64,000 nt of DNA from positions 372,001 to 436,000 of the forward strand of contig NZ_FNON01000003.1 of NCBI RefSeq assembly GCF_900107045.1, read 5' to 3'. The notes beneath the pieces were generated by a model. That model ran no database searches and had not been told where the DNA came from. It was given only the letters and a program-made list of their open reading frames with translations. Shown piece by piece: positions 32,901 through 41,036 of the stretch (position 1 is its first letter; the number at the start of each line of letters is the position of its first letter). A program made the translations under genes and the position numbers. This DNA is from Amycolatopsis xylanica. GTDB taxonomy: Bacteria; Actinomycetota; Actinomycetes; Mycobacteriales; Pseudonocardiaceae.

Positions 32901-33277
32901 TCCCCCCACAGCACGTCGATGATCTCCTCGCGGGAGACGACCTCGTTCGGCTGCAGTGCCAGCACCGCGAACAGGCTTCGCTGCTTGAGCGGACCGAGCG
33001 CGACCGGCTCGTCGCCTCTCGCGGCTTCGAGCGGCCCGAGCACGCCGATCCGGAGCGCGCCGCCGGATCCCGTCCACGGTGACTCGCCCCGGCTTTCCAG
33101 CGCGGCGGCGAGGCGCCGGATGGAATCCTGTCTCGGCCGCTCGACCTGTCCCTGCTCGATGTGCCGGATCGTGCGCAGGCTGACGCCCGCCTGTTCCGCC
33201 AGCTTGCGCTGGGTCAGCCCAGCCCTCAGCCTGGACGCGCGCAGCGCCTGGCCGAAGGCGATCGGGTTGTGCTCCAC
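29882..33277 (-). CDS. XRE-SARP-NB-ARC-TPR regulator (AfsR-like)
   Basis: STAND-type transcription factor of 1131 residues. Domains in order: XRE helix-turn-helix (about 5-62; LTQRKLAEQAGVSLRTIRHI), OmpR-like winged helix (75-165), BTAD (170-315), NB-ARC NTPase (330-620), then TPRs to the end. The NTPase has Walker A AITGAAGVGKTALA and Walker B VLVVLDN. AfsR/SARP proteins activate secondary metabolism; an added N-terminal XRE domain gives two DNA-binding modules in one chain. The target genes are unknown. The nearest biosynthetic unit in the window is the RiPP cluster 24 kb away. Confidence 0.93.
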   Translation of the reverse strand: MEHNPIAFGQALRASRLRAGLTQRKLAEQAGVSLRTIRHIEQGQVERPRQDSIRRLAAALESRGESPWTGSGGALRIGVLGPLEAARGDEPVALGPLKQRSLFAVLALQPNEVVSREEIIDVLWGDRPPASCLNLVHTYVSGLRKLVEPSRARESGAVISLVSGGYRLTADPGELDLTRFDELVAQARRAPHGEARKELFEQALDLWRGPVLADLPPNVRQHPVAVALAGRRVTATLAYADTALAVDGAEDAIDRLRLVAHHEPLHESLHGRLMLALAAAGQQAAALRVFADIRRRLGEELGIQPGKEIRLAHGKVVEGEPVQHESRPAQLPAEVAGFVGRGEQVRALTASGASIVAITGAAGVGKTALAVHWAHRLRTRFPDGQLHVDLRGHTSGQPMRPIEALSRFLRALGVSPGRIPAGEDEAAALFRTTVADRRVLVVLDNAVDAAQTRPLLCGAAGCLTIITSRDALAGLSAAEGTHRLPLDVLAPEDARLLLTKLVGDAEPAEVAELARVSAYLPLALRVAGASIASAPHGTVAGYLAERVFPGGGDVRSAAHEAFDRSYRRLDPAARRLFRLLGFVPGPDFTAEAAAALGGDGAGRTRDLLTALGAAGLVHEPVPGRFQLHDLLREYAISLPSGDEPPAAAERLFAFYLHRADGATRLLYPHVPRLPVPQGKEPPPANEADALGWLDAERANLLAAVAQAVEYGLPSYAWRITDALRGYLCTRGYNVEGIAACQEGLRAARQEDDLAAECSMRGILGLIRYGLGDHPAAIECHTSALALARRVGDRLAEAAALHNLGRVYARTGHHADESSHYEEALEINRKAGNLHGEASALNHVGVAALALGQIAKAVECSTAALELSRELGDPDLEARSMHNLGLTHWARGELDEAIDSFSECLRIVRLIGNRNGEAPALVCLAEAHCEAGRYAEAEVRARMAIAQARASGERRDEVGGLHVVATVYLRTGHHEAAARYYRKALALAKEIGYSFGEMSVLIGLSVVDRESGRADSAVRDGERVLELVRHSGSYLLEAKVLIELAHARVALGELGQARARAGEALVFARNRGQYRDQARALVVLGLVREAAGEREGAAEAWKSALELFGKLSLPEVDDVTALLDRISGDASA

Positions 33278-33378
33278 GGTGGCTCCCCCGCCCCGTATTC
33301 ACCGCGCCGCCCTCTCAACACGGTGATGAACAGCCATCATGCCGGACGGCACCGACAAGATCTGCCGCTTTTGCCGGT

Positions 33379-34008
33379 TCAGGCCGGGCCCATCACCCGT
33401 TCGGCCCACCCGTTCGCGAGGGTCAAGACCATTAGGGGAACCGGGAGAACGAGCAGCCAAGCGTGGTGGACGGCCGCCCACTCCGGTTCTTCCGGCAGTG
33501 GCCAGACACGGCCCTCGTAGAAGAGCGTGCTCGCGGCCAGCGCGAGCAGGACGGCGGCGCCGACGGCGCCCGACACCCGGTCGGCGCGCCGCACCGCGAC
33601 CACGGCGGTGCACGCGAGTCCCGCGCTCACACAAACCGCCGCCTCCAGCGCGTAGCCGCCGAAACCGGTGACGGTGCCAGGAGCCGCCCGCACGGCGAAC
33701 ACCCCGAACACCGCGCACCACGCGGCGGCGGCCGCCGCGAACGCGAGCAGTGTCCGCAGCCATTGGCGCACCCAGCGCGGCACCGGCGTGACGACCGAAA
33801 GCGGGTCCACCACGGCGAAACCGGCCGCCGTTCCCGGCAGCAACGCACCCAGCCGGACCGTCGCGGCCAGGCTGACCGGCTCGCCACCGGCCGCGAACGC
33901 CAGCCCTAGTACCGCCGGAACCGCGACGGCGAACGGTGTCCAGTCGATGGCCCGGCCGATCGGCTTGACCAAGCAGCCGCTCACGCGCGCCAAAGTCGTC
34001 ACCGGCAT
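33379..34008 (-). CDS. Multi-pass membrane protein of ABC locus
   Basis: Integral membrane protein of 209 residues with about six hydrophobic segments (FAVAVPAVLGLAFAAGG through HHAWLLVLPVPLMVLTLANG). It has no recognised motif. It overlaps the upstream gene by 10 nt, so it belongs to the ATPase-permease operon and is probably a third, integral component. Confidence 0.7.
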   Translation of the reverse strand: MPVTTLARVSGCLVKPIGRAIDWTPFAVAVPAVLGLAFAAGGEPVSLAATVRLGALLPGTAAGFAVVDPLSVVTPVPRWVRQWLRTLLAFAAAAAAWCAVFGVFAVRAAPGTVTGFGGYALEAAVCVSAGLACTAVVAVRRADRVSGAVGAAVLLALAASTLFYEGRVWPLPEEPEWAAVHHAWLLVLPVPLMVLTLANGWAERVMGPA

Positions 34009-35411
34009 GGCGTGCCTCGCGGGGCTTCGATCGGCTCGGCTTGGCGCAAACCCAGTAGCGGCAAGGCTTTCCCGAGCGTGGTCGACGGATCGACGAGCAC
34101 TTCCCAGTTCGCCCAGATCCGCTGTTTCGCCTCGGGATCCGCGAGCAGAAGAGACGCGTAGCGGAGTTCGGTCTCGCCGTAGTCGATCGCACCCATGTCG
34201 GAGTCAGGCCTCGCGCGAACCCTTTGTGGTGCAACGGCTTTCTCCACCTGACCGGTCAGCCAGAGCGCGACGACCGTGCGCGAACGATCCCGCGCGTCGC
34301 ATCCGTCCATCGACTCCAGCAGGCCGACCCGTGACTGGAACCCGGTCAGCACGCCCGCCATCTGCGCGGCGAGCGAGCGCCGTGATTCGACCTCGCCGCC
34401 GTTGCGGCCCCACGTGACCGGCGGCATGATCGCCGACGGCGCGCCCAGCCTGCCGATGGTGACGCGCTGCACGATCTCGGGCGCCCGTGCCCGCACCGAG
34501 GGCGGCGCCGCCGCGACAACGGGCTCGATCGCCTGCTGCCACAACGGAATCCACGCCGCGTACGACGGGAACGAGCAGTAGCGGATCCCGTTGTGCGCCA
34601 GGCAATGGTCGGCCCCCTCGGTCACCAGCCCGCGCGGTGCCGTGCGATCCGCGGTCGCCGACGGCGAAGCGGCCTCCGGCGAATGCAGCGTCAGCGCGCC
34701 GCCCAGCACGGCCAGCGCGGTCCCCGCGGCGACCACGAAACCCGGCCTCGGGCCGTGCCGCAGCAGCGCGGCCGCCGCGATCGCGAGGAACAGCCCCGCG
34801 ACGTAGAGCAGATGCCACAGCGGCGGCCTGGCCGCGTCGATCACGATCTTGAGGTCCGGCACCACCGGCAGCAGCCAGGAACCGGGGAACTGGAACATCG
34901 CCCAGGTCAGCACGAGCGCGGCGAGCGGCGCCGCGATGAGCACCGGGACCCATCTGGCCAGCGCGACCCCGGCGGCGGTGAACAGCGCGACCATGGCGAC
35001 GCCGGTGAGCAGCTCGGTCACGTCGAAGCGCCCGACCGGCACACTGCCCACCGTCAGCGACACGAAGTGCAGCCCGATGACCACCACGGCGACGAGCATC
35101 GACACCCCGGTCGCGGCGACGAGGACGGCCAGCGTGCGTGCCTTCGGCCTGCTCGGCAGGGGCGCGAGCAGTTCGGCGAACGCGCCGCGGCTGTCGCGCA
35201 AAGTCGCCAGGTTCGCGGCCAGCATCGCGCCGGCGCCCAGGATGAGGAGCGCGGTCGCGGTGTCCACGGTGGCGAGTGACCAGTTCGGCATGAGCCGCCA
35301 GCTCGCCACCGTGCGCGCGGCCAGCGTCACCGCCGCGAGCACCAGCAGGATCGGGTTCCGCAGCTGGCGCCGGGCTTCGAAGAGCACCAGCGCCCCGAAG
35401 GTCCGGCTCAT
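33999..35411 (-). CDS. ABC-2-type membrane component with large loop
   Basis: Membrane protein of 470 residues. About six helices fill the first 260 residues (FEARRQLRNPILLVLAAVTL at the start is typical of ABC-2 permeases). The C-terminal 200 residues are soluble and probably extracytoplasmic (DHCLAHNGIRYCSFPSYAAW). Its start overlaps the ATPase stop by 4 nt. Together with the ATPase it should form an exporter or a lipid/cell-envelope transporter; the substrate is unknown. Confidence 0.75.
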   Translation of the reverse strand: MSRTFGALVLFEARRQLRNPILLVLAAVTLAARTVASWRLMPNWSLATVDTATALLILGAGAMLAANLATLRDSRGAFAELLAPLPSRPKARTLAVLVAATGVSMLVAVVVIGLHFVSLTVGSVPVGRFDVTELLTGVAMVALFTAAGVALARWVPVLIAAPLAALVLTWAMFQFPGSWLLPVVPDLKIVIDAARPPLWHLLYVAGLFLAIAAAALLRHGPRPGFVVAAGTALAVLGGALTLHSPEAASPSATADRTAPRGLVTEGADHCLAHNGIRYCSFPSYAAWIPLWQQAIEPVVAAAPPSVRARAPEIVQRVTIGRLGAPSAIMPPVTWGRNGGEVESRRSLAAQMAGVLTGFQSRVGLLESMDGCDARDRSRTVVALWLTGQVEKAVAPQRVRARPDSDMGAIDYGETELRYASLLLADPEAKQRIWANWEVLVDPSTTLGKALPLLGLRQAEPIEAPRGTPCR

Positions 35412-36118
35412 GCGAGCAGCCTCAGATAGCCGTGCTCGACGGTCGGGCCGAGCCCGCCGGTGTCGCCGTCGAAGACGATTTTCCCGGCGCTGAACACGAG
35501 CACGCGCCCGCAGACCGCGGCGATGTCCTCGGTCTGATGCGTCGACAGCAGCACCACCTTGGACTCGCCGAGTGCACTCACCAGCTCACGGAACCTCATA
35601 CGCTGCACGGGATCCAGCCCGACGGTCGGCTCGTCGAGTATCAGGAAATCCGGATCCCCGACGAGTGCGGCCGCGATACCGAGCCGCTGCCGCATGCCCC
35701 CGGAAAGCTTTTTGACCTTGGTCGACGCGTGCTCGGTCAAATCCACTTCGGCGAGCACCCGGCCGACTTCTTCCTCACGTTGACGGCGTCCGGTGATCTC
35801 TTTCAAGATCGCGATGTAGCCGACCATGCGCGCCACCGTGAAATGTCCGTACAACCCTGGATCCTGCGGCAAGTAACCGAGTCTGCGGCGCAGCTCCGTC
35901 CGTTGTGAACGGTCGCTCGCGTCAAGCCCGAACGCGGTGATATGACCGTGATCCGGCCTGAGCGCAGTGGCCAGGCATCGCAGCAAAGTCGTCTTTCCGG
36001 CGCCGTTCGGACCAAGCAGTCCGGTGACGCCTTTGCCCACTTCGAAATCGAGCTTGTCGAGCACTTGTTTTCGCCCGAAGCTTTTACTCAGCCCTTTAGC
36101 GGACACCGTGAAAACCAT
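35408..36118 (-). CDS. ABC transporter ATP-binding protein
   Basis: ATPase of 236 residues of the ABC-2/DrrA/BcrA-like type. Walker A GPNGAGKTTLL, Q-loop GYLPQDPGLYG, signature LSGGMRQRLG, Walker B FLILDEPTVGLDP and switch HQT are intact. It is first in a three-gene operon with overlapping stops. The FtsX-like gene upstream (start 37366) ends 33 nt before it and may be co-transcribed. Confidence 0.95.
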   Translation of the reverse strand: MVFTVSAKGLSKSFGRKQVLDKLDFEVGKGVTGLLGPNGAGKTTLLRCLATALRPDHGHITAFGLDASDRSQRTELRRRLGYLPQDPGLYGHFTVARMVGYIAILKEITGRRQREEEVGRVLAEVDLTEHASTKVKKLSGGMRQRLGIAAALVGDPDFLILDEPTVGLDPVQRMRFRELVSALGESKVVLLSTHQTEDIAAVCGRVLVFSAGKIVFDGDTGGLGPTVEHGYLRLLA

Positions 36119-36151
36119 AGAGTTCTCCCCACTGAAAAATGCGGATTATTG

Positions 36152-37366
36152 TTATTCTTCGCGTAATGCGTCGCTGTGCGCGCTCGCGCGTACTAGCGGA
36201 ATCGCCGAAACGGTCACGACCATGACCATCACCACGGCCAAAGCGCTGACGACGATCGTGAATGGCCAATCAAAGGACACCCGCGCATCGGCCATGCGCA
36301 CCACGGCGGCGGCGAGTCCGGCGCCCGCGAGATCCGCCACCACAACCCCGAAACCGATCGGGATCAGGTTCTGCCAGAGCAGCGAACGCCCGATCACGCC
36401 CCACGGCACCCCGCTCGCCGCCAGCGCGGCCACCGCGCGCCTGCGCTCGCTCAGCTGCTGCACGACCAGCACGAGCAGGCTCGCACCCGCCACCAGCAGC
36501 GTGAAAACCGACATCAAAGAGACACCTTCGCCGACCAGCGGCACCGGCGGCGCGGACCGCAGCACCGTCCGCGCGCCGACCGCGGCCGCCAGCAGCACCG
36601 CCACCCCGCCCGCGACCCGGCTCGGCGTGCCACTGTCCGCCTGCAGCCGCCGCACCGCCAGCTGCCACGACGGCCGCCCGCCACGCAGCCCGCCGACCGC
36701 GCGTTCCACCAGCCACGGCAGCAGCACGGGGATCGACACCAAAACCGAAACCAGCCCAGCGGCAGCCGTCAGATCGGCGGTCTCACCGGTGCTCGCCACC
36801 CCGATCACCAGCAGCACGACACCCAGCACGATCGGCACCACCCGCCAGCGCACCCGCCGCACGGCCGTCTCACCCCGCCGCACCACCCCGAGCGGCTCGA
36901 CCGCGGTGTCCCGCGTCCCGGCCAGCGCCGCACCGGCGGCCAGCACCGGCGCGACCGCCGCCACCACGACCAACGCGGGCCACGCCACCGCGCCGAACCC
37001 CCGGACCGCGAAGAACACCCCCATCCCGAGCACGAGCCCGGCCACCGCCCCGGTCAGCGACTCGGCGATCGCCACTCGCCGCACCTGCCGCGCACTCGCC
37101 CCGAGCAGCCGCAGCGTCGCGAGCCGCCGATCACGCTCCGGCCCGCCGAGCCTCGCGACACTGGCGACGAACACGAGCAGCGGCGCCAGCAGGAACCCGG
37201 CGACCGCCACCACCGCGACCAGCCTGCCGGGATGCGGCCCCAGCTCGCCCGCGGCGAACAGCAGCACCGCCACACACAACCCGACATCCCCGGCCACCAG
37301 CACGAACCGCGCGAGCGCGTGCCGCCCGACCGCCAGCCGGACCCCGATGGCCAGATCGGTCCTCAT
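36152..37366 (-). CDS. FtsX-like permease
   Basis: Permease of 404 residues with about eight to ten helices and the FtsX signatures RDRRLATLRLLGASARQVRR and ERRRAVAALAASGVPWGV. The large extracytoplasmic domains of MacB-type permeases are absent, so it resembles the compact permeases of YtrA-regulated loci. It is the first gene of the minus-strand transport unit running to 33379, whose ATPase may also serve it. RBS-like GGAGCGGGTGAC precedes the ATG. Confidence 0.85.
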   Translation of the reverse strand: MRTDLAIGVRLAVGRHALARFVLVAGDVGLCVAVLLFAAGELGPHPGRLVAVVAVAGFLLAPLLVFVASVARLGGPERDRRLATLRLLGASARQVRRVAIAESLTGAVAGLVLGMGVFFAVRGFGAVAWPALVVVAAVAPVLAAGAALAGTRDTAVEPLGVVRRGETAVRRVRWRVVPIVLGVVLLVIGVASTGETADLTAAAGLVSVLVSIPVLLPWLVERAVGGLRGGRPSWQLAVRRLQADSGTPSRVAGGVAVLLAAAVGARTVLRSAPPVPLVGEGVSLMSVFTLLVAGASLLVLVVQQLSERRRAVAALAASGVPWGVIGRSLLWQNLIPIGFGVVVADLAGAGLAAAVVRMADARVSFDWPFTIVVSALAVVMVMVVTVSAIPLVRASAHSDALREE

Positions 37367-37390
37367 GTCACCCGCTCCGCTGCCATGATC

Positions 37391-37424
37391 GGACTATACA
37401 CCGAGTGTCTACACCTAGTGCATA
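37391..37424 (-). promoter_or_regulatory. GntR/YtrA-like operator and promoter
   Basis: Two direct repeats, TACACCGAGTG (37397-37407) and TACACCTAGTG (37410-37420), each hold a CACC-N-AGTG quasi-palindrome. On the minus strand they overlap TATAGT, a good -10 about 25 nt before the permease start. Such paired sites are typical of GntR-family operators; no GntR gene lies beside it. Confidence 0.45.
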
Positions 37425-37444
37425 CCCCCGCGGCCGGGTCCCTT

Positions 37445-37797
37445 CCTCCGATCGCACCCGCCCGCATGACGTGACAAGGGGCCCCCTTGGAACGCTCAAG
37501 GTGACACGGGCCGCCCTCGTCACGCTGCATTTCACGGGTCAGGCGGACACTTGGAATCCCTTGGACAAACTTGCTTCCTTCATCTCAAACCAGCCATCGG
37601 CGAACCTGACGATTCCGCCGGAAAGCACGCTAGCGAGACCTCAGTGAAGTTCCCCTGGAGTCGAACCCACCCCTCGTCCACACCCGCATACACCCACCAA
37701 AGTCCCTTGACCTGCACATACCCCACCCACGCACCACCGCCCGCGAGATCACCCCGCCCCAAGCGGCAAGTCGAGGGGAAATCTCCCACCCCGACGT
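37445..37797. other. Gene-free low-complexity stretch
   Basis: It lies between the FtsX permease and the repeat block and is lower in GC than its surroundings. It contains CAAGGGGCCCCCTTGG-like and TTGGAATCCCTTGG-like imperfect repeats. A minus-strand frame (37580-37834) reads plausibly but begins inside a palindromic repeat and has no RBS. A decayed gene is possible. Confidence 0.3.
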
Positions 37798-37839
37798 CGT
37801 GAGTGTTCCGACCGGTTCTAACCGGCCTAAACACTCACG
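37798..37839. repeat. 42-bp palindromic repeat, copy 5
   Basis: Identical in sequence to the copy at 38155; the two bracket the 22-bp repeat array. Confidence 0.92.
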
Positions 37840-37865
37840 ACCCCCGCACCGCTCACCCTCGAGCC

Positions 37866-37889
37866 CGGGATAAAGCGGGCTTTATCCCG
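37866..37889. repeat. GGGATAAAGC palindrome, single copy
   Basis: CGGGATAAAGC-GG-GCTTTATCCCG, a perfect 11-bp palindrome of the family found nested at 16641-16708. Confidence 0.88.
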
Positions 37890-37910
37890 CCCCACCCAAC
37901 GGGCAACACG

Positions 37911-38136
37911 GGACCTCGGACCGGTCAACACGCCCCACCTGAACGTGCGACACGAGGTGCCGGACTGGTCGACACGCCCGACCTGAGCGTGCGACACGAG
38001 ATGCCCGACTGGTCGACACGAGGTACCCGAGCGGCCAACACGCCACACCGCGTGTCCCACATCCGGGCACCGCGTGTCCCACGCTCCGGCACCGCGTGTC
38101 GACCACTTGGGCAGCGCGTGTCCCACATTCGGGCGC
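37911..38136. repeat. Head-to-head array of 22-bp repeats
   Basis: Six 22-bp units lie in one orientation (37911-38042, each ending in RACACG; for example AGGTGCCGGACTGGTCGACA). A 6-nt joint follows, then four units in the reverse orientation (38049-38136, each beginning CGCGTGTC). Unit length is exact throughout while sequence drifts. There are no unique spacers, so it is not CRISPR. The period is not a multiple of three, so it is not a coding repeat. Confidence 0.85.
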
Positions 38137-38154
38137 CTGGGCCAGAGGGGGGGT

Positions 38155-38196
38155 CGTGAGTGTTCCGACCGGTTCTAACCGGCCTAAACACTCACG
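38155..38196. repeat. 42-bp palindromic repeat, copy 6
   Basis: Identical to copy 5. It lies 11 nt after the stop of the minus-strand gene at 38208. Confidence 0.92.
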
Positions 38197-38207
38197 ACCC
38201 CCCTCGG

Positions 38208-38687
38208 TCAGTGCTGGAACCGCACGCCCGACCAGTACACGGCGGTGAGGCTCCTGACCTCGAACGCGTCCGGCGAGTTCCGGATCACCGCGAAGTCGCT
38301 GCGGTAGGCACGGCCGTCCGCGTTCACGCCTTCGACGTGCAGCACCCGGGTGTCCTCGCCGTCGCGCTCGCCCGCGTGCCACGTTTCGCCGACGATGCGC
38401 GGCTTCTCCGGCCCCGGTGCCCGGTGGGCGTCACGGGCGCTGGAGGCCAGGCCCTCGCAGTTCGTGACGGTGGCCGCGACGGATCGGCACAAGCCGTCGA
38501 CGTCACCGGCCTGCCCGAGGCGCACGGCACGGTCGAACAAGGCCTCCGCCTCGCTCCGCGTGATCGGGGTGTGCGGCCGGGCCTTTCCCCGCTGAGCCCC
38601 CGTGACCACGAAGACCGCGACGCAAACACCCAGCAGCGCCAGCAGTGTTCCCAGCGACCATGACCAGTCGCGTGCCCGTTCCCCCAT
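38208..38687 (-). CDS. Membrane-anchored hypothetical protein
   Basis: Protein of 159 residues with one N-terminal helix (SLGTLLALLGVCVAVFVVTG) and an extracytoplasmic remainder. That remainder has two cysteines in CRSVAATVTNCEG and a cystatin/NTF2-like beta pattern (DFAVIRNSPDAFEVRSLTAV). It resembles actinobacterial anchored proteins of unknown role. ATG at 38687 was taken because the helix follows directly; the RBS is weak. It is divergent from the PLA2-fusion gene. Confidence 0.7.
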   Translation of the reverse strand: MGERARDWSWSLGTLLALLGVCVAVFVVTGAQRGKARPHTPITRSEAEALFDRAVRLGQAGDVDGLCRSVAATVTNCEGLASSARDAHRAPGPEKPRIVGETWHAGERDGEDTRVLHVEGVNADGRAYRSDFAVIRNSPDAFEVRSLTAVYWSGVRFQH

Positions 38688-38761
38688 GAACCGAGCGTAA
38701 CCCTGTGGCAAACCACAGTCACGGGCTGCGGAGTGCCACAGGAGACCCGGGGGTAATCCCC

Positions 38762-40891
38762 ATGTCGGCCGCGAACCCGGGCTGGGACCCTTGTGGGGTG
38801 ACTGATCCGGCCGAACACTCGCGCTTACGGCGCCCGCTGTCCACGTCGGGCTGGTTGCTGCTGGTCGTACTGGTCGTCTTCGGGTTCGGTTTCGTCGCCT
38901 CCCGCGCGCCGTCGCCCGCGGACACCGGCCCGCCACCACCTGATGTCGCGGCCGCGCGGGCCGCGATCGACGCGCTCGTGCATCCGGGGCCGCACCCGGA
39001 CGCGCTGGCCAAGCTGCCCGCGGACTTCACCGCGTACACCGGGATCCGCCCCGGTGCGCTCGCCGCGCGCGACGGCACCGTGCGGGCGGTGCACGTCGAC
39101 GGCGGCTGCTCGACGCCGTGGGGCGACGACAACACCAAATGGGACTACGCGGCGGCGTGCAAGGCGCACGACCTCGGCTATGACCTGCTGCGGTACTCCG
39201 CGAGCAAGGGCCACCCGCTGGCGCCGGACGCCCGCGAGGCGCTCGACGACCGGCTCTCCGCCGACATGCACGCGATGTGCCGTATCAACCCGATGAACTC
39301 GCCGGGCACCTGCCAGGTGGTCGCCTCCCTCTACTCGGCGGGCCTGGTGGTCAACTCGTGGCACCAGCGCTGGGGCCCGCCGGTCGGTGACCCGATCGGG
39401 CCGATGCTCGCCGGGGTCGCGGTGATCGGCTGCCTGCTCGTGCTGCGGCTGCGCGGCTGGCTCCACACGCGCCGCACCGGGCCCGCGCCGCTGCCTCCGC
39501 CCGAGGGCGGCGTGGACCGCTGGTCCGTGCTCGCGGTCGCGAGTATCGGCCTGATCGTGGTGGGCGAATCCGGCGTGGCACTCGCGCGGTGGGCAGGCTC
39601 CGGGAACGGGTGGCTCTGGCCGGTCACCTGGCTCGCCCAGCTCGCGCCGCTGTTCTTCTTCGCGGGCGGGCATTCCAACGCGGCGGGCTGGCGCAAGGCG
39701 AGCGGCTATCGCGAGTACCTCGCCCATCGCGCGAGCTGGCTGCTGCGGCCCGCGCTGATCTTCGTCGTGGTCACGCTGGTGCTGCCGCTCGCCATGGAAC
39801 TGCTGAGCATTCCGCGCGGCACGACGTCGACGGTGCTGCGCATCGCACTGCATCCACTGTGGCTGCTCGGGGTCTACCTGCTGACCGTGATCGCGACCCC
39901 GTTCCTGCTGAAGGTGAACCAGCGCGCGGCCACGCTTTCCTTGCTGGGCTTGGTGATCTTCGGCGAGCTGGCGGCGGGCTGGCTCGGCTCGCCGCTGCCC
40001 CGGTACGCGGCCGCATTGGGCCTCGCGCTGCTCGCCCAGCAGCTCGCCTTCGCCAAGACCAGGCCGTCGCGGCCGGTGCTCGGGCTCGCCGTGGCCGCCG
40101 GGCTCGGCGGGCTGATCACCGCGAGCGTGGTGAGCGGCGGACCGCTGACGCTGCTCGGCAGTCCCGGCTCACCGCCCGCGCTCGCCGCGCCCGCGTGGGC
40201 CGTGCTGCTGCTCGGGCTCGCCCAGTTCGGCTTGCTCGGCCTGTTCGCCAGGCCGCTCGCCCGGCTCGGGCGGCGGCCGGGGATCGTGCGCGCCACGCGG
40301 CTCGCGCTGCGCGCGCCGATGAGCCTCTACCTGGTGTTCCTCGCCGCGATGCTGCTGCTGGTCGCGATCGTCTACCTGCCGGGCCGGATGGAGTGGCTGG
40401 TCAAGCCGCGCACGCTGTTCGCGCTGCTGCTGGTCGCCGGGCCCGCCGCGCTGGTGTTCTGGTGGTTCGAGCAGCACGGCCGCCGCGCGCGGGCTCCGCG
40501 CCCGACCGATCCGCCGGGCAGGCTCACCGCGCTGCTCGCCAGGTCCGCGGTCGCGGTCGGGCTGGTCTACGCCACGCTCGGCGTCTTCGGGTTCGCGCTC
40601 AGCGTGTCGGCCCAGGCCAGCCTGCTCGGATTGCGGCTCGATCCGATCCAGAGCCTCATCCACCTGCTGCTCGGGGTGTTCCTGCTGCACACGGTCCGGA
40701 TCGGCACCAGCGCGGCGGCCACCACCTGGCTGATCTGCGGCCTGGCCTGCGCGCCGTCGCTGCTGGCCGCGGCCGACGGCGACGTCCACGACCCGGTCGG
40801 GCCGCTGCTGCACGGGGCCACGGCGGCCTTCGCCGTGCTGGCGATGTTCTGGGGTGTGCTGAACAGGGCAAAATACGCAACACGACCGTGA
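38762..40891 (+). CDS. Phospholipase A2/acyltransferase-3-like fusion
   Basis: Membrane protein of about 709 residues that joins normally separate domains. After one helix (WLLLVVLVVFGFGFVASRAP), residues about 65-195 form a bacterial phospholipase A2 domain. This has the signature ACKAHDLGYDLLRY (H136, D137), DDRLSADMHAMCRI and paired cysteines, and should face outside. Residues about 210-560 are a multi-helix region like acyltransferase-3 proteins (WPVTWLAQLAPLFFFAGGHSNA). The last about 130 residues resemble DUF4383. ATG at 38762 follows GGGGGTAA; a GTG at 38798 is possible. A lipid-remodelling role is inferred. Confidence 0.8.
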   Translation: MSAANPGWDPCGVTDPAEHSRLRRPLSTSGWLLLVVLVVFGFGFVASRAPSPADTGPPPPDVAAARAAIDALVHPGPHPDALAKLPADFTAYTGIRPGALAARDGTVRAVHVDGGCSTPWGDDNTKWDYAAACKAHDLGYDLLRYSASKGHPLAPDAREALDDRLSADMHAMCRINPMNSPGTCQVVASLYSAGLVVNSWHQRWGPPVGDPIGPMLAGVAVIGCLLVLRLRGWLHTRRTGPAPLPPPEGGVDRWSVLAVASIGLIVVGESGVALARWAGSGNGWLWPVTWLAQLAPLFFFAGGHSNAAGWRKASGYREYLAHRASWLLRPALIFVVVTLVLPLAMELLSIPRGTTSTVLRIALHPLWLLGVYLLTVIATPFLLKVNQRAATLSLLGLVIFGELAAGWLGSPLPRYAAALGLALLAQQLAFAKTRPSRPVLGLAVAAGLGGLITASVVSGGPLTLLGSPGSPPALAAPAWAVLLLGLAQFGLLGLFARPLARLGRRPGIVRATRLALRAPMSLYLVFLAAMLLLVAIVYLPGRMEWLVKPRTLFALLLVAGPAALVFWWFEQHGRRARAPRPTDPPGRLTALLARSAVAVGLVYATLGVFGFALSVSAQASLLGLRLDPIQSLIHLLLGVFLLHTVRIGTSAAATTWLICGLACAPSLLAAADGDVHDPVGPLLHGATAAFAVLAMFWGVLNRAKYATRP

Positions 40892-41036
40892 TGATCGAGA
40901 AAGTGGGTGTTGCGGAACACACCTTGAGGGGGATGTGTCAACCTACGACAACCCACGCACTGCACCATGCGTCCACCAAGACCGCGACCATCACGACCAA
41001 CGCACCACCCGACCGAGCGCGAAGGAGTAGCCGCCC

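Noticed and set aside
37580..37834. 84-residue minus-strand frame
   Set aside because: It begins inside a 42-bp palindrome and has no RBS; at most a decayed fragment.
37911..38136. CRISPR array
   Set aside because: Units are contiguous 22-mers with no unique spacers, they switch orientation, and no cas gene is present.
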